Shown here piece after piece: positions 7,813 to 19,449 of a DNA stretch of 64,000 nt (position 1 is its first letter; every line of letters begins with the position of its first letter). The DNA comes from an uncultured Lachnospiraceae bacterium (lineage in GTDB: Bacteria; Bacillota; Clostridia; Lachnospirales; Lachnospiraceae). The stretch spans positions 83,541 through 147,540 of the forward strand of contig CAJUJG010000004.1 in assembly GCA_910586715.1 (NCBI GenBank), in the 5' to 3' direction. The position numbers and the translations under genes are program-made. Under the pieces are notes generated by a model. That model made no database searches, was not told the DNA's origin, and saw only the letters and a program-made list of their open reading frames with translations.

Positions 7813-9207
7813 TTATTTCCCCATACAAAATTTAGAAAATATCTCATTTACAACATCTTCTCCAACTTCTTCCCCAATAATCCGCCCAAGCGCCGCGTAG
7901 GCACTCATCAAATCAATTGAATAAAAATCCTCCGGCATATGATCGACTAAACTATGAAGTACCAATTCCATACTTTCATAAGCTTCAAACAATGCCTCCT
8001 TATGCCGTCCATTTGTAATATAAATCTCATCATTTATTACAATCTCTCCGCCAAAAAACATATCTTTAATTGCATCTTCAAACTCATCCATTCCAACGTT
8101 TTCTTTTGTAGACGTTTTTATAATGCGTAGATTTTTATTTTCTGACACAAGTGTCATTAATTCATTCTCATTAACAATCTGCTTTAAATCTGTTTTATTC
8201 AGCAAAACAACTACCTTTTTATCGGAAATTAATTTGACAATCTCAATATCATTTTCATCCAATTCCCGTGATGCATCGACCACATATATTATCAAATCCG
8301 CATTATCTGCGTATTTTCTAGCCTTTTCAACACCAATCTTTTCTACCTCGTCATCCGTATCACGAATACCTGCCGTATCAATAATATTCAAACCTAAACC
8401 ATTTAACTTTATGGATTCCTCAAGCACATCACGCGTAGTACCTGCAACACTTGTAACAATCGCTCTTTCTTCTCCAACTAAAAGATTTAAAAGAGAAGAT
8501 TTTCCTACATTCGGCTTTCCTACAATAACCGTATTGATACCATCTTTTAAAAGTTTTCCATTATCTGCACTGTCAATTAATTTTTTTATATCGTCTTTCA
8601 CAGACAATACCGTTTGTTCCAGTTTTTCTCGATATCCGTCAAGACTAATATGCTCCGGATCATCAATTGCCGATTCAATAAAAGCAATCTCATATAAAAT
8701 ATCATCACGCAGTGCTTTCACCTTATCAAAAACCAAACCTTTCAGCTGATTTACGGATGCCTTCATCGCAAACTCATTTTTAGAATGAATCAGATCCATA
8801 ACAGCCTCAGCTTTTGATAAATCAATTCTTCCATTTAAAAAAGCACGCTTAGTAAATTCACCCGGTTCCGCTAACCGACAACCGTTTCGAATTACAGTTT
8901 CCAAAATCTTTGTCATCACAAGCACACCGCCGTGACAATCAATTTCCACCGTATCTTCCTTTGTATACGTATTTGGCGCTTTCATCACAGCAACCATTAC
9001 TTCATCAATCAGCTCATCCTGATCATAAATAAATCCATAATGAATCGTATGACTCTCCACATCCGCAAGCTGTTTTTTCCCCGACTTTGAATGGTAAATC
9101 TTATCCGTAACCGCAATTGCCTTATCACCGCTAATTCGTACAATTCCAATCCCTGAATCACTCATCGCCGTAGCAATCGCTGCAATTGTATCTGTTTCCG
9201 ACATCAT
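7813..9207 (-). CDS. mnmE: tRNA uridine-5-carboxymethylaminomethyl GTPase MnmE
   Basis: 464 residues. The N-terminal formyl-THF-binding domain (TIAAIATAMSDSGIGIVRIS) is followed by a helical domain with an inserted G domain. G motifs seen are GKPNVGKSS (P-loop), the TTRD switch, DTAG and NKTD. The protein ends FSKFCMGK, the conserved C-[ILM]-G-K tail with its key cysteine. It partners MnmG. Translation probably starts at one of the two adjacent Met codons (MMSETDTIAAIA). A terminator and a structured element separate it from jag, so it may have its own promoter near 9215-9275. Confidence 0.98.
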   Translation of the reverse strand: MMSETDTIAAIATAMSDSGIGIVRISGDKAIAVTDKIYHSKSGKKQLADVESHTIHYGFIYDQDELIDEVMVAVMKAPNTYTKEDTVEIDCHGGVLVMTKILETVIRNGCRLAEPGEFTKRAFLNGRIDLSKAEAVMDLIHSKNEFAMKASVNQLKGLVFDKVKALRDDILYEIAFIESAIDDPEHISLDGYREKLEQTVLSVKDDIKKLIDSADNGKLLKDGINTVIVGKPNVGKSSLLNLLVGEERAIVTSVAGTTRDVLEESIKLNGLGLNIIDTAGIRDTDDEVEKIGVEKARKYADNADLIIYVVDASRELDENDIEIVKLISDKKVVVLLNKTDLKQIVNENELMTLVSENKNLRIIKTSTKENVGMDEFEDAIKDMFFGGEIVINDEIYITNGRHKEALFEAYESMELVLHSLVDHMPEDFYSIDLMSAYAALGRIIGEEVGEDVVNEIFSKFCMGK

Positions 9208-9273
9208 AAATATGCTCCTTCCACAGTTCTATATCTGCTTTTTCCCATTTATAACAATCATTTAACATTCTAA

Positions 9274-9311
9274 TTATAAAAAAAGAACCCTGTTTTTACA
9301 AGGTTCTTTTT
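9274..9311 (-). terminator. Rho-independent terminator after jag
   Basis: Inverted arms AAAAAGAACC (9280-9289) and GGTTCTTTTT (9302-9311). On the minus strand the hairpin is followed by a T-rich run, so it should stop the rpmH-jag transcript before mnmE. The mirrored A/T arms could also work on the other strand. Confidence 0.75.
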
Positions 9312-9330
9312 ATAAAGTTCAAAACTACTC

Positions 9331-9467
9331 GTGACAGTTCAGCCTTCGGCTTCCTGTTACAAGCATCAAACCATGCAAAATCGCTTTGTGGTGGCTTGAT
9401 GCATCTCTACCACTACACTGTCTCACGGACCTTGCAGTATATGCAAAGTCCTGGACTGAACTGTTAC
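9331..9467 (-). repeat. Cloverleaf-like structured element after jag
   Basis: Outer arms GTGACAGTTCAG (9331-9342) and CTGAACTGTTAC (9456-9467) pair with one mismatch. They enclose three further hairpins: AGCC/GGCT (9341-9351), GCATCAAACCA / TGGCTTGATGC (9363-9373 with 9392-9402), and GGACCTTGCA / TGCAAAGTCC (9427-9436 with 9442-9451). It begins two bases after the jag stop codon. It does not match a tRNA. A dispersed palindromic element or a structured 3' untranslated RNA are the likely explanations. Confidence 0.6.
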
Positions 9468-9469
9468 AA

Positions 9470-10396
9470 TTATTCCTCTGATTCAGAAGAACTATTGGAA
9501 GTTGTCTGTGTATTTTCATTGCTGTCATTTTTATAATCTTTATTGTAATTCTTACGATAACCACCGCGATTGCTTCCATATCCGCCTCTGTTATAACCGC
9601 CGCGATTGCTTCCATATCCGCCTCTGTTATAACCGCCCCTTTCAGAATAATTACCGTCTCTCTTCGGAACTACCACAACACGTCTGAATGGTTCTTCACC
9701 TTCACTGTGCGTCGTAACATACTTGTCATTTTGAAGCGCTGAATGTATAATTCTCCGCTCATAAGGATTCATAGGCTCTAAGGAAACCGATCTTCTTGTT
9801 CTCTTCACCTTATAAGAAATATTCTTAGCGAGATTTTCAAGTGTCTCTTTCCGTCTTTCCCTGTAGTTCTCAGTATCAACCTTCACTCTGATATACTCGC
9901 CTGTTCCCTTATTTACAACAAGAGAAATCAGGTACTGAAGCGAATCAAGTGTCTGCCCGCGTTTTCCAATCAAGACACCCATTTCATCACCGCTTAACTC
10001 CACATCAAGATTATTGGAATCTTTGTCATATTTAATTTCTGAATTTACCGTCAGATTCATTGCCCGAAACACATCATCAATAAACTTCTTGGAAACAGAT
10101 TCCACATCAATATCCACAACATTTGTCACTTCAGGTTTTACGCTTGCAATATTTGTAACAGCGGATGCTTTCTCTGTCTTTTCAGGTTTTTCAACTTCGA
10201 TTTTTTCCTGGACAGTACTAGATTCTTCTTTAATTCTTGCCTTAATAATGGCAGGCTTAGCGCCAATGCTTAAAAATCCTACTTTTCCTTCATCAATTAC
10301 TTCATAATCAAGCTTATCACTTGGAATAGAAAAATGTGTACACGCTTCTGTAATCGCATCATTTTTTGTTTTTCCTCTAAACTCAACGTATTCCAT
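9470..10396 (-). CDS. jag: Jag/KhpB RNA-binding protein with Gly-Arg-rich tail
   Basis: 308 residues. Domains in order: Jag-N (about 1-55, MEYVEFRGKTKNDAITEACT), a charged linker, a KH domain (about 90-170, with GVLIGKRGQTLDSLQYLIS as the GxxG-type loop), and R3H (about 175-235, with NPYERRIIHSAL). After R3H comes an unusual tail of repeated GGYNRGGYGSNRGG units (about residues 250-285), encoded by a short tandem DNA repeat at about 9555-9640. KhpB proteins bind RNA with KhpA and influence cell division and envelope growth. The tail resembles RGG-type disordered RNA-binding segments. It follows yidC as in other Firmicutes. Confidence 0.95.
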   Translation of the reverse strand: MEYVEFRGKTKNDAITEACTHFSIPSDKLDYEVIDEGKVGFLSIGAKPAIIKARIKEESSTVQEKIEVEKPEKTEKASAVTNIASVKPEVTNVVDIDVESVSKKFIDDVFRAMNLTVNSEIKYDKDSNNLDVELSGDEMGVLIGKRGQTLDSLQYLISLVVNKGTGEYIRVKVDTENYRERRKETLENLAKNISYKVKRTRRSVSLEPMNPYERRIIHSALQNDKYVTTHSEGEEPFRRVVVVPKRDGNYSERGGYNRGGYGSNRGGYNRGGYGSNRGGYRKNYNKDYKNDSNENTQTTSNSSSESEE

Positions 10397-10430
10397 TCAT
10401 AATCCTCCATTCTTAACACAAGTCCGTTTT

Positions 10431-11786
10431 TTACCTGTTATTTTTCTCATTATACTGCTTTACCATATTTGCCTTCGATGCAAGACTTCCTGCTTTGGCA
10501 TTGCTGTTATAATATTCTGTTGATTCCTTTTTTGCTTTTTCTTTTTCTTCCTCCGTCATCGCAGGTCTCTTTATCGAACTGTTCTGATAAGACGCCCGTG
10601 ATGAAATATTTTTTGTATTCGTTCTTGCAGCAGCATTTAATTTTGCAGGATCAATTCCCTGTTTCCGAAGTTTTTCATTATATTTTTCAACATTCTTTGC
10701 AATCTCTGCATCAATATCCATTTTATCAATATGCTTATTAATAATTACCTGCTGAATACTACGTACAACCGCACCGACAACCCAGTAAAGTCCCATACCT
10801 GCAGGAAGTGTTAAACAAAACCATGCTGACATAAGAGGCATCATCGTATTCATCATTTTCATTGACTGCTGCATTGCTTCTGCCGTATCGCTCTGCGACT
10901 CTTTCTTCTTATTATCATCATTTCCCGTTGCAGCCTGCGGCATCAGCTTATAATTTATCCACTGTGTTACTGCCGAAAGTACAGGAATGGCAATTGCGCC
11001 TGCAAGTAAAAAATAATTTCCCGCCGCAAACGCTGTCTTGATTGTATCCATCGGAGAATTCCCAATATTCAATCCAAGAAAATTATTATATATGTCTATA
11101 ACGCCCCGCTCTGCACCATTTGAAAGAATGATATTTCCGTTATACATCAAATCCGCAAGACCGAACTTTTCAGACAAAGCCGCCATATCTGCTGTAGAAG
11201 TCTTATTTAATGTATCAATAATCGCATTTTTTGTATTATCTGCAAGAGAAAAATTCTTTGAAAACATTGCTGCGGCAGATGTTTCCTTCATAAAATCCGC
11301 ACCGCCGGGCGTACTCATAATTTTATCTGCAAGAACGCCAAATGCTTCACCAATTTTCGTAACATATGCCGGCATTGAACTGATTACACGATAAAGTGCA
11401 AACAAAATCGGCATTTGTATCAAAAGCTGCAGACAGCTTCCGGAAGGAGACACACCATATTTTGCATATACTTGCTTTGTCTCCGCATTCATCGCCACAA
11501 TGGACTCATTATCCTGCTTGCCTTTATATTTCTTCTGAATCGCTGCAATTTCAGGATTCATTTTTGCAGAAAGCTTTGAAAATTTCTGCTGCTTAATTGT
11601 AAGCGGCATCAGCAGCAAATAAATTACAATTGTAAATAAAATAATTGATAAACCAATATTCGGAATGCCAATCATGTTAAGCAATTCAAAAATTGCATTC
11701 ATAATCAGACCAAGCAGCCAGACTATATACTTGAATATCGGAGTTGAATTCTGGGTTAATAGCATCAAATCCATTTTTATAACCAT
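10431..11786 (-). CDS. yidC: Membrane protein insertase YidC
   Basis: 451 residues. YidC/Oxa1 proteins insert and fold membrane proteins with or without SecYEG. Family features seen: the first core helix followed by MPLTIKQQKFSKLSAKMNPE, a cytoplasmic charged loop, PSGSCLQLLIQMPILFALYR, and late helices around MMPLMSAWFCLTLPAGMGLY. The C-terminal tail (about 360-451) is long and basic, suiting ribosome contact. No lipobox is present, unlike many Bacillus homologues. An inserted soluble segment lies between the second and third core helices (about 150-260). ATG at 11786 or the in-frame ATG at 11774 could be the start. Confidence 0.96.
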   Translation of the reverse strand: MVIKMDLMLLTQNSTPIFKYIVWLLGLIMNAIFELLNMIGIPNIGLSIILFTIVIYLLLMPLTIKQQKFSKLSAKMNPEIAAIQKKYKGKQDNESIVAMNAETKQVYAKYGVSPSGSCLQLLIQMPILFALYRVISSMPAYVTKIGEAFGVLADKIMSTPGGADFMKETSAAAMFSKNFSLADNTKNAIIDTLNKTSTADMAALSEKFGLADLMYNGNIILSNGAERGVIDIYNNFLGLNIGNSPMDTIKTAFAAGNYFLLAGAIAIPVLSAVTQWINYKLMPQAATGNDDNKKKESQSDTAEAMQQSMKMMNTMMPLMSAWFCLTLPAGMGLYWVVGAVVRSIQQVIINKHIDKMDIDAEIAKNVEKYNEKLRKQGIDPAKLNAAARTNTKNISSRASYQNSSIKRPAMTEEEKEKAKKESTEYYNSNAKAGSLASKANMVKQYNEKNNR

Positions 11787-11798
11787 GCCTTTCTAGCA

Positions 11799-12047
11799 TT
11801 AAAACTTATAAAAAGTTTTAATTTCTTTTTTTGTCGGAACCGGATCATAGCCTCCCTTGGAAAAAGGATTGCACCGAAGTATTCTCCATACAATAAGGAA
11901 ACCGCCTTTTACAAAACCAAACCGTTCCACTGCCTCAAGTCCATACTGTGAGCAGGAAGGAAAATAAGGACATTTTGTAGATTTTAGCGGTGACAGGTAC
12001 TTCCTATAAAATAAAATCAGCCTGATTAAAAGCCTTTTCATCATCAT
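11799..12047 (-). CDS. yidD: Membrane protein insertion efficiency factor YidD
   Basis: 82 residues, the usual length. The family motif runs [20 protein letters not shown] with [10 protein letters not shown], and [14 protein letters not shown] near the end; three conserved cysteines are present. YidD is a small, partly membrane-associated protein that helps YidC-dependent insertion. It lies between rnpA (10-base gap) and yidC (12-base gap), so the three are surely co-transcribed. AGGG precedes the ATG at 12047. Confidence 0.97.
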   Translation of the reverse strand: MMMKRLLIRLILFYRKYLSPLKSTKCPYFPSCSQYGLEAVERFGFVKGGFLIVWRILRCNPFSKGGYDPVPTKKEIKTFYKF

Positions 12048-12057
12048 AATTACCCTG

Positions 12058-12399
12058 TTATTTTTTTAATACATTTCTGTGCAGCTTTGACAGATGCAGC
12101 AGCGCACTCTCAATATCGGCATATTTTACCGCGGCTGCACTGGTTCTCGCAATGACTACCATGTCTAAACCACTATTAAACATTTCCTCATGTAGTCTGT
12201 AGCTTTCTCTCACTAATCTCGTAACATGATGTCTTACGACACTGTTTCCCACCTTTTTGCTGACTGAAATCCCAAGTCTGTTCTTATTTAAATGATTTTC
12301 CAATACATACATTACAAGATATTTGTTAGCATAACTTTTACCGTTGCCATAAACAGTTTTAAAATCTTTGTTACTCTTCAATGATTCTGAAAACTTCAT
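12058..12399 (-). CDS. rnpA: Ribonuclease P protein component
   Basis: 113 residues, full length. RnpA is the protein subunit of RNase P, which trims the 5' ends of tRNA precursors with the rnpB RNA. The RNA-binding RNR-type motif is visible as [20 protein letters not shown] followed by [10 protein letters not shown]. The protein is highly basic. It lies 70 bases after rpmH, with an attenuator-like terminator between them. Confidence 0.97.
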   Translation of the reverse strand: MKFSESLKSNKDFKTVYGNGKSYANKYLVMYVLENHLNKNRLGISVSKKVGNSVVRHHVTRLVRESYRLHEEMFNSGLDMVVIARTSAAAVKYADIESALLHLSKLHRNVLKK

Positions 12400-12436
12400 A
12401 TTAAATTCCTTATTTTATGTCAAAATAGAACTGTAG

Positions 12437-12463
12437 AAAAAAAGGTCACACACTCATGTGACC
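12437..12463 (-). terminator. Attenuator-type terminator between rpmH and rnpA
   Basis: Arms GGTCACA (12444-12450) and TGTGACC (12457-12463) around a 6-base loop. On the minus strand they are followed by seven T (12443-12437). It probably ends most rpmH transcripts while letting some continue into rnpA, which would balance a ribosomal protein against a scarce RNase P subunit. Confidence 0.8.
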
Positions 12464-12469
12464 TGTCAA

Positions 12470-12604
12470 TTATGCGGATAATCTCTTTCTTCCTTTTGCA
12501 CGTCTTGAAGCTAGAACTTTTCTTCCTGCCTTTGTGCTCATTCTTTTCCGAAATCCGTGAACCTTTTTTCTTTGTCTTTTCTTAGGCTGAAATGTCATTT
12601 TCAT
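12470..12604 (-). CDS. rpmH: 50S ribosomal protein L34
   Basis: 44 codons, beginning [20 protein letters not shown] and ending [11 protein letters not shown]. This is unmistakably L34, one of the shortest and most basic ribosomal proteins. A strong GGAGGTG lies just upstream of the ATG at 12604. It is the first gene of the leftward origin block rpmH-rnpA-yidD-yidC-jag. Confidence 0.98.
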   Translation of the reverse strand: MKMTFQPKKRQRKKVHGFRKRMSTKAGRKVLASRRAKGRKRLSA

Positions 12605-12673
12605 AATCGAAACACCTCCTTCTCACTTTCCTGCCAATTGTCAATAACCCTTCTATATATCTTGGCAATTCGT

Positions 12674-12679
12674 ATTATA
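12674..12679 (-). promoter_or_regulatory. Putative -10 box upstream of rpmH
   Basis: TATAAT on the minus strand about 70 bases before the rpmH start, preceded by TG. No good -35 box is seen at the normal distance, so this is a tentative assignment. Confidence 0.4.
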
Positions 12680-12783
12680 CATGTCCAAAAAATGGGCATA
12701 TAAATACCATGTATTAGAAAATATCGTATCAATTATATAATATCCATCTCCATAAGTCAACAAAAAATGCAGATTGTTTGATA

Positions 12784-12875
12784 CAATTTTTTTCAAAGTG
12801 GAAATAAACTTTTCACTTCAGCCAATTTTTTTCAAGTGGAAATAAACTTTTCACTTCAGCACAATTTTTTTCAAA
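12784..12875. repeat. Tandem 38-39 bp repeat beside oriC
   Basis: Two full units (12784-12822 and 12823-12860) and the start of a third (12862-12875) of a sequence beginning CAATTTTTTTCAA. Each full unit holds an inverted repeat, AAGTGGAAA with TTTTCACTT, separated by a short AT-rich spacer. The units differ by one A. They lie between the rpmH promoter region and the DnaA-box cluster. They could be binding sites for an origin or rpmH regulator. Confidence 0.7.
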
Positions 12876-12889
12876 TATTTCTGAAAAAG

Positions 12890-13295
12890 AATACGTCAAC
12901 AAAATATTCACAGAAATAATATTTTTATTCACACGAACATTCATTTATCCACAAAATGTGATTAATTTGTGGATAAATGGTTGAAATAATGTAGAAAAGT
13001 TTTGAATAAAACCTCTTAAATATTCAAAATACAAGTTTTTAAGTTGTTTATAAATATCTTTTTATTTATCCACAATTATGTGAATAACCCTCCTTTAAAA
13101 TGGATTTAATACACTTTTTTCCACATACTGTCAATTAAGTTATCCACAATATCAACAATTTTTTGGGGATTATGTGAATTAACCCTACAAAATTTTATTA
13201 ATTTTTTCTAATCATTTGATTTTTTTCCACATTTGGTTTACTATTAATATGGTATGGAGTTTTTGTTGTACGGATAAACTGCAAAGAGGTATGGA
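12890..13295. other. oriC: Replication origin oriC with DnaA boxes
   Basis: Perfect DnaA boxes (TTATCCACA) are at 12945-12953 (+), 12968-12976 (-), 13066-13074 (+) and 13140-13148 (+). Near-matches TTTTCCACA lie at 13117-13125 and 13223-13231. The region is very AT-rich, sits between divergent rpmH and dnaA, and is where coding strand switches. The AT-rich stretch around 13150-13220 is a candidate unwinding element. AAAGAGGT at 13283-13290 is the dnaA ribosome site. Confidence 0.92.
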
Positions 13296-14666
13296 ATGGA
13301 CGAAATAAAAGACAGATGGGACGAAATAAAAGATACGCTTAGAGAAGAATATGATCTTACCAATATTTCCTTCTCGAATTGGATTGCGCCCTTAAAGTTT
13401 TATAAGGCTGAAAATAATATGGTAACAATTCTTGTACCTGAGGAACAGGCACATTTGATTAACTATATTCAAAAAAAATACCATATATGCTTCAAGGCAA
13501 CGATTTCGGAGCTGATGAATCACGATTACGACGTTGTTTTTATGGTTGAAAACGATGCTTCCCTGCAGGATACCGCTTCAAAAAATACATCCGCAGCAAA
13601 CGAAACCATTGATAATCACTTAAATTTGGAGAAAGCAAACCTTAGCAGCAAATATACCTTTCACACTTTTGTGGTAGGAAGTAACAATAAATTTGCCAAT
13701 TCCGCAGCGCTTGCAGTTGCCGAATCACCAGGAGAGATTTATAATCCGCTCTTTTTATATGGAGGCGCAGGACTTGGAAAAACACACTTGATGCATTCCA
13801 TAGGCAACTTTGTTTTGGAACAAAACCAAAACATGAAGGTCCTCTATGTCACAAGCGAGGTTTTTACAAATGAAGTAATCGAATCAATTCGAAGCGGTAA
13901 CGCCGCGGCAATGACTAAGCTTCGAGAAAAATACCGTACGGTCGATGTGCTTTTGATTGATGACGTACAGTTTATTATAGGAAAGGAATCGACACAGGAA
14001 GAATTTTTCCATACTTTTAACGCACTGCATTCTGCCGGAAAGCAGATTGTGATTTCATCCGATAAACCGCCAAAAGAGATGGAAACCTTGGACGAACGTT
14101 TCCGCTCACGGTTCTCCTGCGGGCTGATTGCAGATATTCAGCCGCCTGACTATGAAACGCGTATGGCAATTCTTCGAAAAAATGCCGAGACGTATGACAG
14201 GGAAATTGACGATGAAATTATTCAATATATTGCTACAAATATTAAATCTAATATCCGGGAACTTGAAGGCGCTTTAAATAAAGTTATGGCAAACGCCCGC
14301 CTGAATAAACAAGAGATTACGATTGAGCTTGCAGAAGACGCTTTAAATGACGTAATTTACCCGAATAAAATACGGGAAATCACGCCAAAACTCATTCTTG
14401 ATACGGTTGCGGAGCATTTTAACGTGTCGGTAGACGATATTTCTTCCAAAAAGCGCGATAAAGAGTTCGCGCTTCCAAGACAGATTATTATGTATTTATG
14501 CCGCATTATGACGACGGAAACGTATCAGAATATTGCCGCTCTTTTAGGAAAAAAGGATCATACAACCATTATCAGCGGTGTTAAAAAAATAGAAAAACTG
14601 ATTGAGAGCGATAGCGAATTAAAAAATAAGGTTGATATTATCAAGAAAAAAATATCACCGTCCTAA
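13296..14666 (+). CDS. dnaA: Chromosomal replication initiator protein DnaA
   Basis: 456 residues. DnaA binds TTATCCACA boxes and, with ATP, opens the origin. Domain I is at about 1-85. A short variable linker rich in Asn, Ser and Ala follows. The AAA+ domain III has FLYGGAGLGKTHLMHSIGN (Walker A) and VLLIDDVQFI (Walker B). The C-terminal domain IV carries the DnaA signature KKDHTTIISGVKKIE, which reads DNA boxes. The ATG at 13296 follows AAAGAGGT by 5 bases; an out-of-frame ATG at 13291 is ignored. DnaA boxes on both sides of the gene suggest autoregulation. Confidence 0.98.
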   Translation: MDEIKDRWDEIKDTLREEYDLTNISFSNWIAPLKFYKAENNMVTILVPEEQAHLINYIQKKYHICFKATISELMNHDYDVVFMVENDASLQDTASKNTSAANETIDNHLNLEKANLSSKYTFHTFVVGSNNKFANSAALAVAESPGEIYNPLFLYGGAGLGKTHLMHSIGNFVLEQNQNMKVLYVTSEVFTNEVIESIRSGNAAAMTKLREKYRTVDVLLIDDVQFIIGKESTQEEFFHTFNALHSAGKQIVISSDKPPKEMETLDERFRSRFSCGLIADIQPPDYETRMAILRKNAETYDREIDDEIIQYIATNIKSNIRELEGALNKVMANARLNKQEITIELAEDALNDVIYPNKIREITPKLILDTVAEHFNVSVDDISSKKRDKEFALPRQIIMYLCRIMTTETYQNIAALLGKKDHTTIISGVKKIEKLIESDSELKNKVDIIKKKISPS

Positions 14667-14892
14667 TCAGGTTGTGGACTGCTGTTTATAACTTCAATAT
14701 TTTTATGAAGGTTATCCACAGGATTATTTTTCATAATTTCCTTTAATTCTCAGCAAAAACATGGTTTTACACAAATCCACACCTGTTATTACTAAGATTA
14801 CGGATTATATATTAATTTATATATACTTTCAGCGGTTTCGCCGCAAAAGCAAATTGACACAAACTTCACAATGATTCGAATGGAGGATTCGT
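14667..14892. promoter_or_regulatory. dnaA-dnaN gap with an extra DnaA box
   Basis: The 226-base gap holds a perfect DnaA box TTATCCACA at 14712-14720 (+) and weaker relatives nearby (ATCCACAC at 14768-14775, TTGTGGACT near 14672). Bacillus has a second box cluster in the same place, which helps origin looping. GGAGG precedes dnaN at 14882-14886. Confidence 0.75.
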
Positions 14893-15999
14893 ATGAAAAT
14901 CATATGTTCAAAATCAAATCTTCTAAATGGTGTAAACACTGTTTCCAAGGCTGTACCCAGTAAAACGACAATGTCAATACTGGAGTGCATTTTAATTGAT
15001 GCCAACAAGGGCGAAATAAAGCTTACCGCCAATGATATGGAGCTTGGCATAGAAACCGTGATTGACGGCGAAATCATGGAAAAGGGGATTATTGCATTAG
15101 ATGCAAAGATATTTCTTGAAATGGTGAGAAAGCTGCCGGACAATGACGTTACAATTGAGACAGATGCTACATATAAGGCAACAATTACCTGTGAGAAGGC
15201 AAAGTTTAATATTGTAGGAAAGTCCGGTGAGGATTTCTCTTATCTTCCACAGATTGAGCGATCAGAATCAATTGTTGTTTCGCAGTTTACATTGAAGGAA
15301 ATTATCAGGCAGACAATTTTTTCGATTGCAGATAATTTTACAAACAAGATTCTGACGGGTGAATTATTTGAAATTAACGGAGATGTTTTAAAGGTTGTTT
15401 CGTCAGACGGTTTGCGGATTTCTTTAAGAAAAATACAACTAAAGAATTCATATCCTGCAAAGAAAGTGATTGTACCCGGAAAGACCTTGAACGAGGTCAG
15501 CAAAATTCTTGCGGGTGATATTGATAAGGATGTGAATATTTTCTTTACGGATAAGCATATTTTGTTTGAGTTTGATAATACGACGGTTGTCTCAAGACTG
15601 ATTGAAGGAGAGTATTTGAAGATTGACAATATTCTTTCTGCGGACTATGAGACAAAGATTAAGTTGAATAAGAAGGAATTTTTAGGATGTATCGACCGTT
15701 CGACGCTTTTGATTAAGGAGGGCGATAAAAAGCCGATTATTCTAAACATTCTTGATGACGTGATGGAACTGAAAATGAATTCCATTGTGGGAAGTCTTGA
15801 CGAGGAGCTTGATATTTCAAAAATGGGCAAGGATTTGATGATTGGATTTGATCCGAAGTTTTTGATTGACGCGCTCAAAGTCATTGACGATGAAGAAATT
15901 GAAATTAAGCTGCTGAATTCGAAAGCGCCATGTTTTATTAAGGATGACGAGGAGAATTATATTTATCTGATTTTACCTGTGACATTCAGCAGTGTGTAA
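14893..15999 (+). CDS. dnaN: DNA polymerase III beta sliding clamp
   Basis: 368 residues, normal length. The protein forms a ring dimer that tethers polymerase to DNA. Family features: MKIICSKSNLLNGVNTVSKA at the N-terminus, three repeated clamp subdomains of about 120 residues, DFSYLPQIE near the end of the first, and a C-terminus ending YIYLILPVTFSSV like other clamps (LPVR). It has its normal place after dnaA, with a GGAGG ribosome site. Confidence 0.98.
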   Translation: MKIICSKSNLLNGVNTVSKAVPSKTTMSILECILIDANKGEIKLTANDMELGIETVIDGEIMEKGIIALDAKIFLEMVRKLPDNDVTIETDATYKATITCEKAKFNIVGKSGEDFSYLPQIERSESIVVSQFTLKEIIRQTIFSIADNFTNKILTGELFEINGDVLKVVSSDGLRISLRKIQLKNSYPAKKVIVPGKTLNEVSKILAGDIDKDVNIFFTDKHILFEFDNTTVVSRLIEGEYLKIDNILSADYETKIKLNKKEFLGCIDRSTLLIKEGDKKPIILNILDDVMELKMNSIVGSLDEELDISKMGKDLMIGFDPKFLIDALKVIDDEEIEIKLLNSKAPCFIKDDEENYIYLILPVTFSSV

Positions 16000-16050
16000 T
16001 TATACGGAATATTAATTTGCGTTTAAGCTTTATAGGAGTGGAAACGAGTT

Positions 16051-16266
16051 ATGGAAGAAATTTTTATAAGAGACGATTTTATTAAGCTTGGTCAGGCGAT
16101 AAAGCTTGCGGGACTTGTGGAATCAGGAGTAGAGGCAAAGGAAGTCATTCAGGACGGGCTTGTCAGGGTGAACGGCACAGTTGACACAAGGCGTGGAAGA
16201 AAACTTGTGCAAGGTGACGAGGTCCGCTTTGGCAAAGAAAGCTTTGTCGTTCAAAAACGCAATTAG
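16051..16266 (+). CDS. yaaA: S4-domain RNA-binding protein YaaA/RlbA
   Basis: 71 residues, matching the small S4 protein encoded between dnaN and recF in Firmicutes. The S4 fold is seen in FIKLGQAIKLAGLVESGVEA, DGLVRVNGTVDTRRGRKLVQ and GDEVRFG. It probably binds structured RNA, perhaps the ribosome. It lies 51 bases after dnaN and before recF, so it is likely part of the dnaA-gyrA transcription unit. Confidence 0.93.
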   Translation: MEEIFIRDDFIKLGQAIKLAGLVESGVEAKEVIQDGLVRVNGTVDTRRGRKLVQGDEVRFGKESFVVQKRN

Positions 16267-16280
16267 ATTAGCTTGAGGAA

Positions 16281-16332
16281 TGTGAAAAATTTATTTTTCA
16301 CATGGCAAATTTGTGCTTGAGACACAAATTTG
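16281..16332 (+). repeat. Double-hairpin intergenic repeat, copy 2
   Basis: Two perfect hairpins in tandem: TGTGAAAAAT / ATTTTTCACA (16281-16302, 2-base loop) and CAAATTTGTG / CACAAATTTG (16306-16332, 7-base loop). The element occupies the yaaA-recF gap inside an otherwise tight operon. It matches the reverse complement of 143-197. Collapsed versions of its two ends appear at 41011-41031 and 44506-44526. Confidence 0.7.
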
Positions 16333-16362
16333 TAGGTTAAGAAAAGAGTATGGTTGTATAAA

Positions 16363-19408
<3,046 letters not shown>

Positions 19409-19449
19409 TATGATTCCTCGCAATTTTTGAAAGGAGCAAGGTTACAAAT

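Noticed and set aside
9331..9467. tRNA or tRNA-like gene
   Set aside because: The cloverleaf-like fold lacks the T-loop GTTC motif, an acceptor CCA end and normal arm lengths.
9325..9615. Minus-strand frame through the end of jag and the cloverleaf element
   Set aside because: It comes from the repeat and alternative frame of the Gly-rich tail and does not look like a real protein.
12636..12645. TTGACA-like motif upstream of rpmH on the minus strand
   Set aside because: No -10 box lies at the proper distance downstream.
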